This document shows, piece by piece, positions 11,885-22,523 of a stretch of 64,000 nt of DNA (position 1 is the first letter of the stretch; each line of letters begins with the position of its first letter). This stretch comes from Doryteuthis pealeii (taxonomy: Eukaryota > Mollusca > Cephalopoda > Myopsida > Loliginidae), in the NCBI GenBank assembly GCA_023376005.1, contig CM042145.1:66499832-66563831 (forward strand), given 5' to 3'. Below the pieces are notes generated by a model. The model ran no database searches. It was not told the origin of the DNA and saw only the letters and a list, made by a program, of their open reading frames with translations. Both the position numbers and the translations under genes were made by a program.

Positions 11885-12375
11885 ATTCCTTCATACACAA
11901 TGGCAACAACGCTGGAATAACAACATCCACAATAAACTCTTCCTAATCAAACCCACAATTACGCATTTGTCACACAAGACTAACGCACTCCGATATACTC
12001 AAACAAGGACAACAACCACAATGTCAAACACCTTTGACTGTTAAACACTTATTCATGGAATGCAGGTTTTTCGCTCACATCAGAAACCGCTATTTTACTT
12101 CAAACAATATGAAAGATCTATTTGAAAATGTCAACATGGAAGACATTCTGTCCTCTTTTAGGGAAATAAAATTATACCAGAGAATATAGATAAACTGAAT
12201 CTATACCATACAACATGATCCCCAATGAGGCTAACACATTGTTAAAACCAATTACTAAAAAGTATAAATATACATACACAACATATATTACTTCCTAACC
12301 GTTAGGCATGACATAACCACAGACGGGTTCATATGCCGTTAAAATCAATAAAACGACCAACCAATCTATTTTTAA
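11885..12375 (+). mobile_element. RNase H LINE, 5'-truncated 3' end (copy A)
   Basis: Words from the region after the RNase H domain are WNNNIHNKLFLIKPT, LTVKHLFMECRFFAHIRN and MKDLFENVNMEDILSSF. They match the better-preserved copy at 44225-45345 (minus). The 3' tail reads GGCATGACATAACC...GGTTCATATGCCGTTAAAATCAAT and ends in CAACC-type repeats. The same tail ends several shorter repeats in this window. Confidence 0.75.
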
Positions 12376-12436
12376 AGGTTAAAATAAAGGATAGAGTAGA
12401 GAAATATAACCTAAAAGTAAAACTTTTTTAGTATAG

Positions 12437-12445
12437 TATAGTATA

Positions 12446-12497
<52 letters not shown>
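12437..12497. repeat. (AT)n microsatellite
   Basis: TA repeat preceded by three TATAG units; 95 bases upstream of the first recognised exon. Confidence 0.95.
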
Positions 12498-12499
<2 letters not shown>

Positions 12500-12592
12500 C
12501 GAATTCATAGAATAAGAAATAATATTTAAAAAAGTTAAACAAATACAATCTATTTTTAATTTAAACCGTTTTCATTTTATTTCTTTATTTAG

Positions 12593-12675
12593 ATTTAAAA
12601 CGAGTGGAGTTTTTACAGAAACTCCTCATGGTTTTAGATTCCAGACAGATGTACTACCTATCAGAACTTATTCGG
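12593..12675 (+). CDS. F-box/WD40 protein, exon encoding the helix before the F-box
   Basis: The acceptor is TTTATTTAG ending at 12592 and the donor is CGG|GTATGT at 12676. The exon enters in phase 1 and leaves in phase 0. It encodes VEFLQKLLMVLDSRQMYYL then SELIR, an amphipathic Leu-rich segment. F-box/WD proteins such as FBXW2 have a comparable helical stretch just before the F-box. It joins in frame to the F-box exon at 14814. No start codon or upstream exon was identified. The assignment rests mostly on the correct phase and position relative to the next exon. Confidence 0.65.
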
Positions 12676-12699
12676 GTATGTATGACTTTTCTTTCTTTC

Positions 12700-14100
12700 T
12701 ATATTACTTTTCTATATCAGGCATTTTCTATAATAGGCGTGCTCAAATACAAGCACTTGCTAAATCACCAATTGACTTATCTAGTTGCACTACAATATAT
12801 ATATTTATTTAGTTAATTTTTCCACACGGATAGAGAACAGCTTGTTAGAATCGACATTACCATCAGTGGTCTGCTGGCTAGCTCACTCACCGTTATAGGT
12901 GGCGAAATCCCCGCATGAGCTCGTATGTGTGTATATTTGAATGTATGTTTCGTTTTAGACTTTTTTCTATGTTTGGTTGTGTTTCTTTTTGTCCTTTGAT
13001 GTTGAAGACGTGAAGATGTTTCAATAAAAAAAAACGTTATACGCTGGTAATAAGCATAATGATTGTCAACTTTTTCTGTGAGATCATTCAGAGCTTGAAT
13101 AAAAAATATGAGGAAAAACTTATTAAATTTCGCGGTAATTTTCAACAACCATTTCAAAGATAAAAAATTATTCTAAGTTTCTTTAGTTTAAGCCTCCAAG
13201 AACAAAACTCCTGCTTTCTCTCTTTTTTTAAGGTTAAGAAATATTTAATTACAATGCGATCTGATTTTTACTTAGATAATTTTTTTTAGTTTTTAAAATT
13301 ACTGTCATGAATGACATCTGCATATTTCTTTTGTAGGCAAAATATAACTTTTTAAATTCTTTACTTTTTTGTTTGTAATGTAACCGGATCTTTTGATACA
13401 GATGTTTTTCAACCTTTTTGAATCGTACGTCTTCTATATTTATATCCCTTTTTCGAACCGTTTTAACAAGACACACCGGAAATATAGATCAAAAGAAAGT
13501 TCTTTTCATGTTCATAGAAAATGGTTTAATTTTTTAATTAAACATCTTATTGCTGTCTTTGTTTTTAGTTTCCCTATTTTATAGAAACATAAGACTGATA
13601 TGGTGAAAAGATTATAAACCAAGTTTTTAATATATCTTATCTCTTTTATGTATCTGGTTTTCTATTGGAATGAAATTTTAATAATCCTCAAACATAGGAA
13701 CTTAAATACGTAAACTTCTTTGCAGATTATTACCTTTTTGACCACTCTACTTCTAAAAATGAGTGGATAATAAATGAGGAAACAAATGTCAAAATGATGT
13801 AAATGAAACACAAAAACTGACCAATAACATTCAAACTTTATTTAGACAACAGAATGTTTTTCTCTTTTTTAGACAGAAATTTGGCATTAATTATCTATTC
13901 AGTGTGTGTGTGTGTGTCTGACGCAAGGTTCCAATCGACAGTCTAAACACTCCCAACTTTATCACGCTCCAAAATCCAATATCCAAATTATTTCTTTGTC
14001 CCGCTCGTCTCGACAACAAAATACTACTGCAGTCGTTCTCCCTGGTCTGTGAGAATAAGTCCTTTAAATACACTCAATTTCACCACATCCGGGCTCCTCA
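12700..14100. other. Intron sequence; nothing recognised
   Basis: This stretch lies between the first two recognised exons. It is AT-rich with T-runs and a short (GT)n at 13900-13916. Open frames on both strands are lysine/phenylalanine-rich, as expected by chance in AT-rich DNA. Confidence 0.5.
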
Positions 14101-14107
14101 CTCATAA

Positions 14108-14332
14108 TTGTCCGTGCAGCACGTGCGACACTCGTCAGCACGGCGCGACCACCTACACCCGGGCCACTATGCTATTTCTTATTTTACTGATCGTCCACAG
14201 TTCTCACATTCTGAAGGAAGCGGGTTCGACTATAGGTCAGTCCTACACGCCAGGCAAAGCCTAGCCCGTTTCCTTCGAGAATACGGCAAGTCTTCACGCC
14301 CGCCACTCTCTCTGTCACACCGTGTTGCACAA
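14108..14332 (+). other. Unidentified GC-rich open frame inside the intron
   Basis: About 75 codons are open in a segment much richer in GC than its surroundings. It is preceded by GTGCAG and followed by AAGGTAGGT, so it could look like an exon. The translation (for example SLARFLREYG) matches no family I recognise, and a frame entering in phase 0 at 14814 does not need it. It may be a transposon fragment. Confidence 0.3.
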
Positions 14333-14813
14333 GGTAGGTCTCCTCTCTCACTAAAAATTATTTCTAAAACCTACATAAAGACTCAAAAAATATATTTGTT
14401 TGTTTATTTATGTTTTCTGTTCATATTCCACCGGAAAAAAACGCCTGTTTTTGTGCATACTATACCTTGCCAAGGACTTGAACTTGATTTGTCAAGCTCA
14501 ACTCCCACCACAAGAAGCATCATGATTGCCTTAGCACCATTTCATGAATTATTATTTTAGATTAAGAATGCCACAATCTGAAAATGAGGAACACATAAGA
14601 ACACAGGAACATGCTGTTGTACTAAAACTTTATAGTGTTATTATATATTATTATCATATGTTAAATTTAGAAATTGTTTCTTTCCAATACAGGGACTTGA
14701 ATATAAAAGTTACATATGAGAAAGAATTCATATTTAATCATGCTTCGATACATCTGCCTAAAACTTGTAGGATTTCTCAGTTTTTTAAAAATTATAATTT
14801 TTTACGTGTTTAG

Positions 14814-14912
14814 GGAAGACAGCATCGTGATTTTGTTGGAGGTCTCCCTTCGAATTTGGCGAAAAGGATTCTCACATACCTTTCACCCAGAGACCTTTCC
14901 ATTATATGCCGG
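14814..14912 (+). CDS. F-box/WD40 protein, F-box exon
   Basis: The acceptor TTTACGTGTTTAG ends at 14813 and the donor is CGG|GTAAGT at 14913; phase 0 on both sides, 33 codons. The peptide reads RDFVGGLPSNLAKRILTYLS then PRDLSIICR. This is the typical F-box opening (Leu-Pro, then a Leu-rich helix, then a DL-containing loop), and it continues into VCTKW in the next exon. F-box domains bind SKP1 and tether substrates to SCF ubiquitin ligases. With the following WD40 exon this places the gene in the FBXW class. The exact orthologue (FBXW7-, FBXW2- or Met30-like) cannot be fixed from this fragment. Confidence 0.92.
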
Positions 14913-15985
14913 GTAAGTAGTTATTTTAATAATAATGACTTTATATATACTAGTAAAAAAAAAAACACAAAAAACCCTCGGGCGATGTAAAAAATATTGC
15001 ATGAGGGGTGGGAGTTGAAAATTTAATTCAGAGATTTTTTACATAAGTAAAGTAAAATCATCAAATTTATTAAGGAGTAAAAAAAAAATTGAAATGGAAA
15101 CTTTTCTGATAACTTTAAATATTAAAAAAAATATATATAGATATATAATACCAGTCATGTATTTATTAAAACTTGTTTTAAAAACAATGAAGATGTCTAA
15201 TGTGAATGTTAAATTTTGAGTGTATTTATTCTATGTTATGACGATTTTGGTAGTGTGATGTAAGCAGTGACGTAATTTTTGTTACAGACAAAAACCGCAA
15301 GCGAATCTCCATTATTAATAGATATAGTATAGCGGGATAGATTGAAAAGAGTTCGTTAAAATAGGAATAATTCTATACTTATATTCTTACTGTTCAACTA
15401 TTCTCTTGGATGTGTATCGCTTGGTCTGTTTGTATCCGTTGTTGGGTCTGTTGTTGGGATGGATAGAATCATGTGGGAATCTTTGGGAATATTTTATCTT
15501 GTGCTGTTGATTTAACAACAAGCACAAGACGATCTTGTTTTTTTTCTGAACTCATTTATTCTATCCCAAGTAAAATACCTTGGATAAAATACGCCCATCT
15601 TGCGTCTGTTCTCTTCTGGAATTCAGCCCAACTACCAACTCATTCACTCTCTCTTCTCTAGCTGTCATTTTCACCTTGTGCTGACCAATAAAAAATCGAC
15701 CGGTAGCCTTTCACACGTCATCCTAAAATTTTGTTGGCACTCAATCTACCAATCAGAGATTGACAGGTACCCTATCATACGTCATCTTAAATATTCTAGT
15801 AACTTTCCACTATTATCTGCAATGTTTGTTTTTTCCTCACATTATATTACATATATGTACATATACTCCTGAGAAAAAGTGTGCTGGTTCAATACCATGA
15901 TTACAATGGTCATATTGTTGTGGATAAAACGATTAAATAAAACAGAAGTATTTCTGGCCCTGTTTGGCTAGAGAGATAAATGATT
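14913..15985. other. Intron sequence; nothing recognised
   Basis: AT-rich intron with A-runs near 14955 and 15080. A loosely repeated word pair (CTACCAATCAGAGATTGACAGG / ACCAATAAAAAATCGACCGG) near 15685-15770 may be an old duplication. No gene is seen. Confidence 0.4.
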
Positions 15986-16460
15986 TTATTGGTGAATGTA
16001 TTTCGTGCCAGACAAGGAATCTGAGAAAGCAGCAACCCTATATGCAGGAGTTTGTTTTTTTTATATCTCTGGACACTACTCAAAGACTTACTCGCGCAAC
16101 CAGTTCATAGTTATCTTTAGTACAGTGACTGGCCTTAGACGTTTGCTGTTTTTAACAAGAAGTCAGAAACAATGGTGCATTTTTAACCGTTTAAAGTCTT
16201 CCAAGATTTGGGTACCACTTCAGCTTGTAACAGATAATGTGTCAGAGAATATCATGAAAAATAACTAGAAGATCTAATTTCATTTTATCATCCTCAGAGC
16301 AAGAGGAAGGTGGAGAGTTTTCATAGAATAATGCATGATGTTCTAGCCAACAAAATTCGCAACAACGGAAAGTCATAAGATGTTTACATCAACCAGATGT
16401 CCGGTTTCATGTAAGCAAGACCACAAAACTTTCAACGTATTACTTGCTCTATAACAGGGG
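15985..16460 (+). pseudogene. LTR-retrotransposon integrase core remnant
   Basis: Shifted plus-strand frames give PLQLVTDN (second catalytic Asp region of a DDE integrase). Next comes a YHPQS-like word and, in another frame, KVESFHRIMHDVLA and KIRNNGKS (third catalytic Glu region), then words of the flank (VYINQM). Order and spacing match integrases of Ty3/Gypsy-type elements. At least three frame changes and internal stops make it non-functional. Other parts of that element were not found nearby. Confidence 0.65.
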
Positions 16461-17095
16461 TGTCATTTTGCATTTGGAGGTCTTGTGTCATTTTGCGTTA
16501 CTGGGACTTGTTATATATATTATGGAAATGAACATCCAAATCGCTCTACAGAACATGCATCGTAATTTCCCTTTATTTTGGAATAACATAAAAAACGAGG
16601 AAAGCCGCGATAAATAAGTCACAAAATCGCAAGAATCGGGATAAATTACATAAATCGCCAAAATCGTAACTCAAGAAAACAATATTAAAATTGACAAAGG
16701 ATAACTTAGGCAAAAATATACGAAAATGCAAAAAAATCAGAATATCTGAAATACAACAAAACAAAAATTCCGAACGCCCATCACAACTCACACGAATAGA
16801 CACAAGCCGGTGGCTGGTGCCCCCAAACTAGTCTTTCAATTATCATTACCGCACCGCCTTGAACTTACGAGGCGCCATTTAAAGGGTGACACTTCCCCCT
16901 CCTCCTCTCTTTCCCCCATCTACTCTGCCCTTCCGACACATACGCCATCCCCTGCTTTTCTCCCGCTCTCCCCAACCTTTTCAATATATGTACACATAGC
17001 AGCTTCCCGTCTCAAAAATAAAATTCTGATGGAGCCTCATTAATACACTGGGGCGAAATATTAATTGAATGAAGTTTGCGTTCTATCAACTATTA
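16460..17095. other. Intron sequence; nothing recognised
   Basis: A purine-rich stretch at 16570-16800 contains several spaced AAATCGC-like words, too irregular to call a tandem repeat. The frame at 16810-17043 has no recognisable domain. Confidence 0.4.
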
Positions 17096-17097
17096 AT

Positions 17098-17099
<2 letters not shown>

Positions 17100-17175
<76 letters not shown>

Positions 17176-17192
17176 AATATATATATATATTA
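17100..17192. repeat. (AC)n(AT)n compound microsatellite
   Basis: About 55 bases of AC repeats followed by AT repeats. Confidence 0.95.
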
Positions 17193-17474
17193 TATGTATA
17201 TAGCAATCGCATTATCTTTACAGATCATCACCGTTCTCACATACAACCCCACCACCAAAACCTTTCCTCACATGACCCCTCATGTGACCCATCAATCCCA
17301 CTGCATATCCACAAATATTGATGCAAATGTGACATATATATATATATATTATTGTTGTTGGGACATTTTACATCAAAACACCTCGTTATAATAAAAAGTC
17401 ACCGATTCTATAACACTAAACAAGAAGAGGGCGAGTAACCAGCCAAGGTTAGGCAAATTCGCGCATCAACGAGA

Positions 17475-19560
17475 ATGGACCAGCCGTCGATTGACAAGAT
17501 GCTGATGGCCTTACGTACTGACGTTACGTGCTCCACCTGCAATGAACTCAACCACCTAGCACCGAACTGCCCCAGCCGTGAAATGGAGAGCAGAAAGAGT
17601 ACGTAGGGAATACAACGGTATATGCTCTGTTTCAAATGCCACAAAATGGGACACCTGGTTCGGACCTGTCCGGACAACGAGACAGCGTAATAGACGATGG
17701 CACCATTCTCTTCCCTTAGACGGACAAGAGTTCGGCAATACCCGTAATTTTTACGGCCTAAATTAACAAGAAGTCTCGTACGGCGTTTGTTGACTCCGGT
17801 TGTTCCCGCAAATAGCCAGCAAATAAATATGCCTATCATGGACAAAAGAGTCTTTGCAAGTGACGACCATTAACGGAGAACTACCACCTGCGGAGTTGGG
17901 TTTTTCCGTGTCAGTCTAAATGTGGACAATCCCGTTTAGTTTGATGTCTTGGTAACTCACGAGAAGCCGCTTGGATATGATCTTTTAATTAGCATAAGCA
18001 CCATCACATTAATGACGGTAGTCCAGAAAACAAACAAACGGAAGTTTTCTGTTATGGACTAGCGGGAGCTAAATAAATACATTGACCCATTCTCAGCGAA
18101 TACTGATGTCTTCGCACAAACTAAGAGAATACGAAGATAATGTCGCTTCTGGATTTACGTAAGGCCTACCCACAGGTACATTTTCACAAGTCATTGCGGC
18201 TAGGTTTCGGACGGAATGTAGCGCCCCTGAATGAAGTGATCGATAATAGATGTAGTATTATCTCAGAATGAGTCTATCAGATATGCCGCGTCGGCATACA
18301 TCAACGATATCTATGTCGATGAAAGCCGAGTCTCGACGAGACAAGTGCAGGCGCATTTTTTCAATCTTGTACTCTCCCGCAAGGACGCAGCGAGGCTGAA
18401 TGATAGAGTCAAAGTATTGAGATTGTACATCTGTGAGGAGCGTTACATACTTGCGGAAGCGAGTTAACGAGATTTCAACAGTTCTGGCCTCCATTACTCA
18501 TTGAAATGCATTTTCTTTGTGCGGGAAGCTCCCTGGGTACCTATGCGGCTGACTTAGACCAGGTGCGTTTATGAAACGACAGCCAAACGCAGCGACCAGA
18601 AGTTGGGATGATTGTCATGATTTTTCAGGGAAGAGAATGGTGCCTTCGTCTATTACGCTGCCTCGTTGTCCGGAAATGTCCGTACCAGGTGTCCCATTTT
18701 GTGGTATTTGAAACAGCACATATCCCGTCGTATTCCCTACGTAATCTATCTGCTCTCCATTTCACGGCTGGGGCAGTCCCGTAATAAAGTACCCTAATAA
18801 AGCACATGGTCACCGAAACGGCGACCATAGTTCACCAAGAGGAGTCTGCAAAAAGGAATCTGTGCGTACGCTGTCGGAGAATAACAGTGTAGGTTTTTGC
18901 GGGCTTCCTGGCTACAGGAGTAACGTCAAGGGAGACGTCGAAGATGCATGCTGGTCCCGTCCGGACGGAGACGTGCAGCATATTAATCGTGCTGAACTAG
19001 ACGTTGTGATGAAAGGCATCAATCTGGCGCTCCAATGGAAGGCATCGATGCTGCACCTATTGATCGATTCAGCATGAATGTACCGGTTGATCTCTGACAC
19101 ACTGACAGGAAGAGGAAGATGCGCAACAAAGTCCACGGAGATGCTAATAAGATGTTGGCTTAGCACCCTTGAGATGCTTGCCAAAGAATACGGTCTAACT
19201 ATCAACGTGACCCTAGTCAAATCTAGCGCTGAGTCGATCATCTCACCAGGAGGCCGCAGCGATGGCTCAACGGAAGTAAGCAGAGCCTCCACAGCCAACG
19301 CGCGTCGCAGTCGTTGACAAACCGCATCTTAGCCGAATAATGAATATTAATCAGCAAAGCTATCATCATTTCGTAAAATGTACCCTGTACTTCGTGATTC
19401 CTCACTATCCAATGCTGCTGTCAAGGAAATGGTGGGACGATATGTGGCATGTCAGTTCATATCTTGACAGTTTCGGTATCTGGGAAGCCTGGACGGTTAG
19501 ACTTCAGAGACACTTGGTATCAAGTGATCGATTGTGGCTCTACTAGGTTCTCCATTTGGC
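17475..19560 (+). mobile_element. Decayed Ty3/Gypsy-type LTR retrotransposon (gag-pol order preserved)
   Basis: Two CCHC zinc knuckles (CSTCNELNHLAPNC at about 17530 and CFKCHKMGHLVRTC at about 17630) lie in one frame with a stop between them. Then come a protease active-site word (FVDSGCS, about 17790), an RT entry word (RELNKYIDPFSANTDVFAQ, about 18065), an RNase H/tether region (HINRAELD...LLIDS, 18975-19075) and an integrase HHCC-region word (LYFV near 19390). The order knuckle, PR, RT, RH, IN is that of Ty3/Gypsy elements. Most of RT is missing or scrambled and an inverted gag block sits at 18620-18790. The protein words are close to those of the minus-strand element at 35.9-37.5 kb, so both belong to one lineage. 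Confidence 0.75.
18620..18790 (-). repeat. Inverted copy of the zinc-knuckle gag segment
   Basis: The reverse complement of 18620-18790 closely matches 17572-17733: same CCHC words and the same flank GAGAGCAGA(A/T)AG...TACG(T/A)AGGGAATAC. The two copies are about 0.9 kb apart in opposite orientation within one decayed element. A local rearrangement or a second nested copy would explain this. Confidence 0.8.
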
Positions 19561-19781
19561 GCCCACTGTTTCGTCAATCTAGACGTTAAAATAAAATGTC
19601 TACATTTGTAGTTCAAGAATTTTTCATGGGAGTGTTATAAATATTAACATTTATGACGTTTATTAACTTTTACTTGCTCACACAACAGCTCTCTAATATC
19701 GCTGTGTTTGTTGCTGCAGTCGAAGTGAAATCCAGGATTTGTGACCAGTTTACGTAATCTGTTACATCCAGTTACTACACA

Positions 19782-19826
19782 AATAATAATAATAATAATA
19801 ATAATATAATAATAATAATAATAATG
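19782..19826. repeat. (AAT)n microsatellite
   Basis: Trinucleotide AAT repeat with one interruption. Confidence 0.95.
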
Positions 19827-20640
19827 TTAAAATTTTGTTCAACATTTGGCCAGAAATTCAATTTGACAATTATCAACGATCTCAAATGCGCTCTGTATCT
19901 TTTCCTATTGACCAATTCTTACCGTAGTATCTGCTGCTGATGTTGGGAAAGTTCATAAATGAGTGGGAATTTGGCGTACCTCTTATACTAGGGATACTCA
20001 AACACAATCTTGCTATACGATGGAATCGCTTACTCAACAAAAATGCATATTGAAGCAAAAATAATACATTATTATTTGTTAAATATTATTATTATTCTTT
20101 TTATTATTAATTATTTGTTACTTTTATTATCTTTTCTTTTTCTTTTTTCTTTTTTCTTTTCTTTATATATTTTTTCATTTTATTTATTTTTTCACCCCCC
20201 CTATTTATTCTTAGAAAAATACAATAATACAAACAATACGGTTAGTGATTTAGTAGTTCAGTTTTGGCTAGTTTAATGTCTAATCGCGAACAATCGTGGG
20301 TTGGGTTACCCCTCTGAAAAGATGCAGTCGACCTATTCTTCAGCCCTAGTCGACAGGGCGAAAATATCCACTATATTAAGATTGACGTCCCGCATATATA
20401 AAAGTATTCAATTTTATTCCAGAAATTGCTTTCGTAAATATGTCAGCTACATTTATTCTGATTCAATATACTTTAAAAAATATTGACCCCTTTTTAATTT
20501 CTTCTCGAATAAACTGGTAGTTTATATCAATAGGTTTCGACTGCTGGTGGATTAAGTTTTTTTTTTCTAAAACAATGCTGGATCACAAAAAAATGTGCAA
20601 GGCTAATAATGAAAAGTAAATCAAAAGAAAATCAAGGTTG
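19826..20640. other. Intron sequence; T-rich tract at 20100-20200
   Basis: A polypyrimidine (CTTTT-type) run at 20120-20195 gives a low-complexity open frame. No gene or family match is seen. Confidence 0.45.
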
Positions 20641-20960
20641 AGCTTGATTGATTGATTGATTTTAATGGGGTATCAACTGATACGGGGTTATTTTATGCCT
20701 AGATGTTACGGAATTGCATACGGTATGTTAATATTTTTTGTGTAGCATCCTAAGAGTTTTTTAACACAGTTATATGATATCGAGTACTATCTAATACAGG
20801 CCTGTTTTCCCCATAGATTGGACCCTAACATATACTACCACTCCACGTCAGAGGGAACCTGGAAATAATGGCAATGAAACGGTACTCTAGACGCCCGGGG
20901 AGCTCCAGAATGTAGACCTCACCAAGAGCCGTAATTTAGTGTCATAACCGGGCTTTCATT
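20640..20960 (-). repeat. Dispersed LINE/SINE 3'-tail family, copy on minus strand
   Basis: On the minus strand the segment ends GGCATAAAATAACCCCG...GTTGATACCCCATTAAAATC then (AATC)n. It also carries the reverse of the CCAGAGTGG...TGTTAGGGTCC block (20815-20870). The same tail follows RNase H LINE copies at 12.3 and 44.2 kb. Confidence 0.65.
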
Positions 20961-21341
20961 TTTAGAGAGAGGTGTTATCTCCCCGCAGGGAATAAATTTC
21001 GCGTATTTTAAATCCCATCACCAAGGTGCAGCTTGGGTTTCGGCTAGTATAATATATTATTTTCATTCTGTTTACAACGAACAACATTTTTGAAACAATT
21101 ATCCACATCTGTTTTTGTTTACCTTTTTGTAATCATCAACGTTATATATTCTTTGCTTATTTTAAATACTACGTATTTACAGAAATTTTGCAAGACAGAG
21201 AGTAAATAAAGTTTTGTTGATCCTTTAGCTAAATTATTTCATCTAATTTATTATTTATTATTTATTATTTGCCTACACTTGGTATGCGTTTTTTTAATTA
21301 CTTGATCACATTTTGTACGCTTTCTTTCTTGTTATCTGCAG
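20960..21341. other. Intron sequence leading to the third recognised exon
   Basis: A pyrimidine-rich stretch TTTCTTTCTTGTTATCTGCAG (21320-21341) is a good splice acceptor. Nothing else is recognised. Confidence 0.5.
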
Positions 21342-21541
21342 GTGTGTACAAAATGGCGCCAGTTAGCAAGTTGTGACGATGTTTGGAAAGTAAAATGCCA
21401 ACAGACACGTTTCACTCTGCCAGCAGAGTTGATAGGGAAAAAGTCATCATGGAAACACATCTACAAGGCCAACAAAAATCTACAGGCTAATTGGGTTGGA
21501 GGAATCTGTCAGACTCTACAGCTGAAAGGACACACCGATAA
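21342..21541 (+). CDS. F-box/WD40 protein, exon linking F-box to WD repeats
   Basis: The acceptor CTGCAG ends at 21341 and the donor AA|GTATGC is at 21542; phase 0 in, phase 2 out, 200 nt. It starts VCTKWRQLASCDDVWKVKC, the conserved end of the F-box (Trp spacing, DDVW). A linker with WKHIYKANKNLQANW follows, then LQLKGHTDK. The NW...LKGH(T/D)D junction is the usual entry to the first WD40 blade in Cdc4/Met30/FBXW7-like proteins. The split Lys codon is completed exactly by the G at 45403. Confidence 0.93.
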
Positions 21542-21774
21542 GTATGCAAACTTAGATTTTATACATATACAGAATCTGACAGAATGATTTCCCGGATTTG
21601 GAATTTTCACCGTGCAGGCAGTACTAACAGTGTGCTGGTGGGGGACATTACATGACCAGCAGTAACCATGCTGTTTCAGATGACTTCATGGCGTTTTAAC
21701 AGGGCAGTGACATCCCGTACTGATAGCTCAACCACACGATCTATTTACTTAGGATTACCTCTAGTATGAGGCGG

Positions 21775-21905
21775 GGTTAGTGTAACGGTTATCGTCGTAG
21801 TGAATAGAATCGGTGACTCGAGTTCAAATCTTGGACGAAGCTGTTCCTCTTGGGAAAGGCAAGAATCCATCTGTTCCTTTATCCGCGACTATGGATAAAT
21901 AGTAG
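21775..21905 (+). repeat. tRNA-derived SINE head (family with GGGAAAGGNAAGAATCC body)
   Basis: The A-box-like GTTAGTGTAACGGTTAT and B-box-like CGAGTTCAAATC are at tRNA-like spacing. The body has CTTGGGAAAGGCAAGAATCC and CTATGGATAAATAGTAG. Related copies are at 29500-29660 (minus), 42925-43080, 62226-62350 and 62865-63000. Confidence 0.7.
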
Positions 21906-22009
21906 AACATACAGCGTTCTCCAGCCTTGGTAAGGCAATCCGGTATGCGAAGGAAAACTCTATATTCAAACCAGAAGTGTATCTTTTTTGGCGGGAGTAA
22001 AGGCGGCCT

Positions 22010-22345
22010 GTTGAGTATCTGGCCGCCATCCTTGGCCAGATGTAAAAGGACTTAAAGTAAATAAGTAAGTAAGTCAATAAGTCAATAGTATCCGGTGGTA
22101 TAGTATCCTTTGGTAAGTCAATAAGTCCTGTGGTTTTGTTTCCTTTAGGTCCTACGTCCAAGAAGATCCTAGCAGCAATGTTCTAAGATTAAGAATCAGG
22201 CTAGTATAAATACAACAACAGCAGCACTGCCAGTGATTGGACAATAGGAATCTTTCCCAGGTCACGTGCTTATAGGCGAGTCTATAAGTAGAAGTGGCCG
22301 TCCGGCACACGCCTTATATCCCACAAAATTCCAGCACGGCCAATT
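22010..22345 (+). mobile_element. 3' end of a non-LTR retrotransposon (family shared with 35.3 and 36.6 kb)
   Basis: Near-identical blocks occur at 36605-36890 (plus) and, in reverse, at 35330-35590. Landmarks are CTGGCCGCCATCCTTGG, AACAGCAGCACTGCCAGTG, TCACGTG and CTTATAGGCGAGTCTAT...CACACGCCTTATAT. At 35.6-35.9 kb the same block follows coding sequence of a LINE C-terminal domain, which identifies it as the LINE 3' region. It is inserted into, or abuts, the LTR of the minus-strand Gypsy element. Confidence 0.75.
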
Positions 22346-22523
22346 ACTCGCACACATAGTCATGGTGAATAAGAGGCAAAGTCAAAAACTTGGTAATTGT
22401 ATATTGATTCAATCAGGAATTCATATACATACAAACTCCTCATCTCGTCTGTCTAACAGCTATTCATAAGACAGACGCAACCATTCTTTTATGAGGGGAG
22501 GTAGCTAATCCTAGACAACACCC
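22346..22523 (-). mobile_element. Partial LTR of the 22.5-24.05 kb retrotransposon
   Basis: On the minus strand a purine-rich run GAGGGGGG (polypurine tract) is followed by TGTTGTCTAGGATTAGC, the expected TG start of a 3' LTR. The LTR is interrupted after about 175 bases by the non-LTR 3' end at 22010-22345, so its CA end and any target duplication are not visible. Confidence 0.55.
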
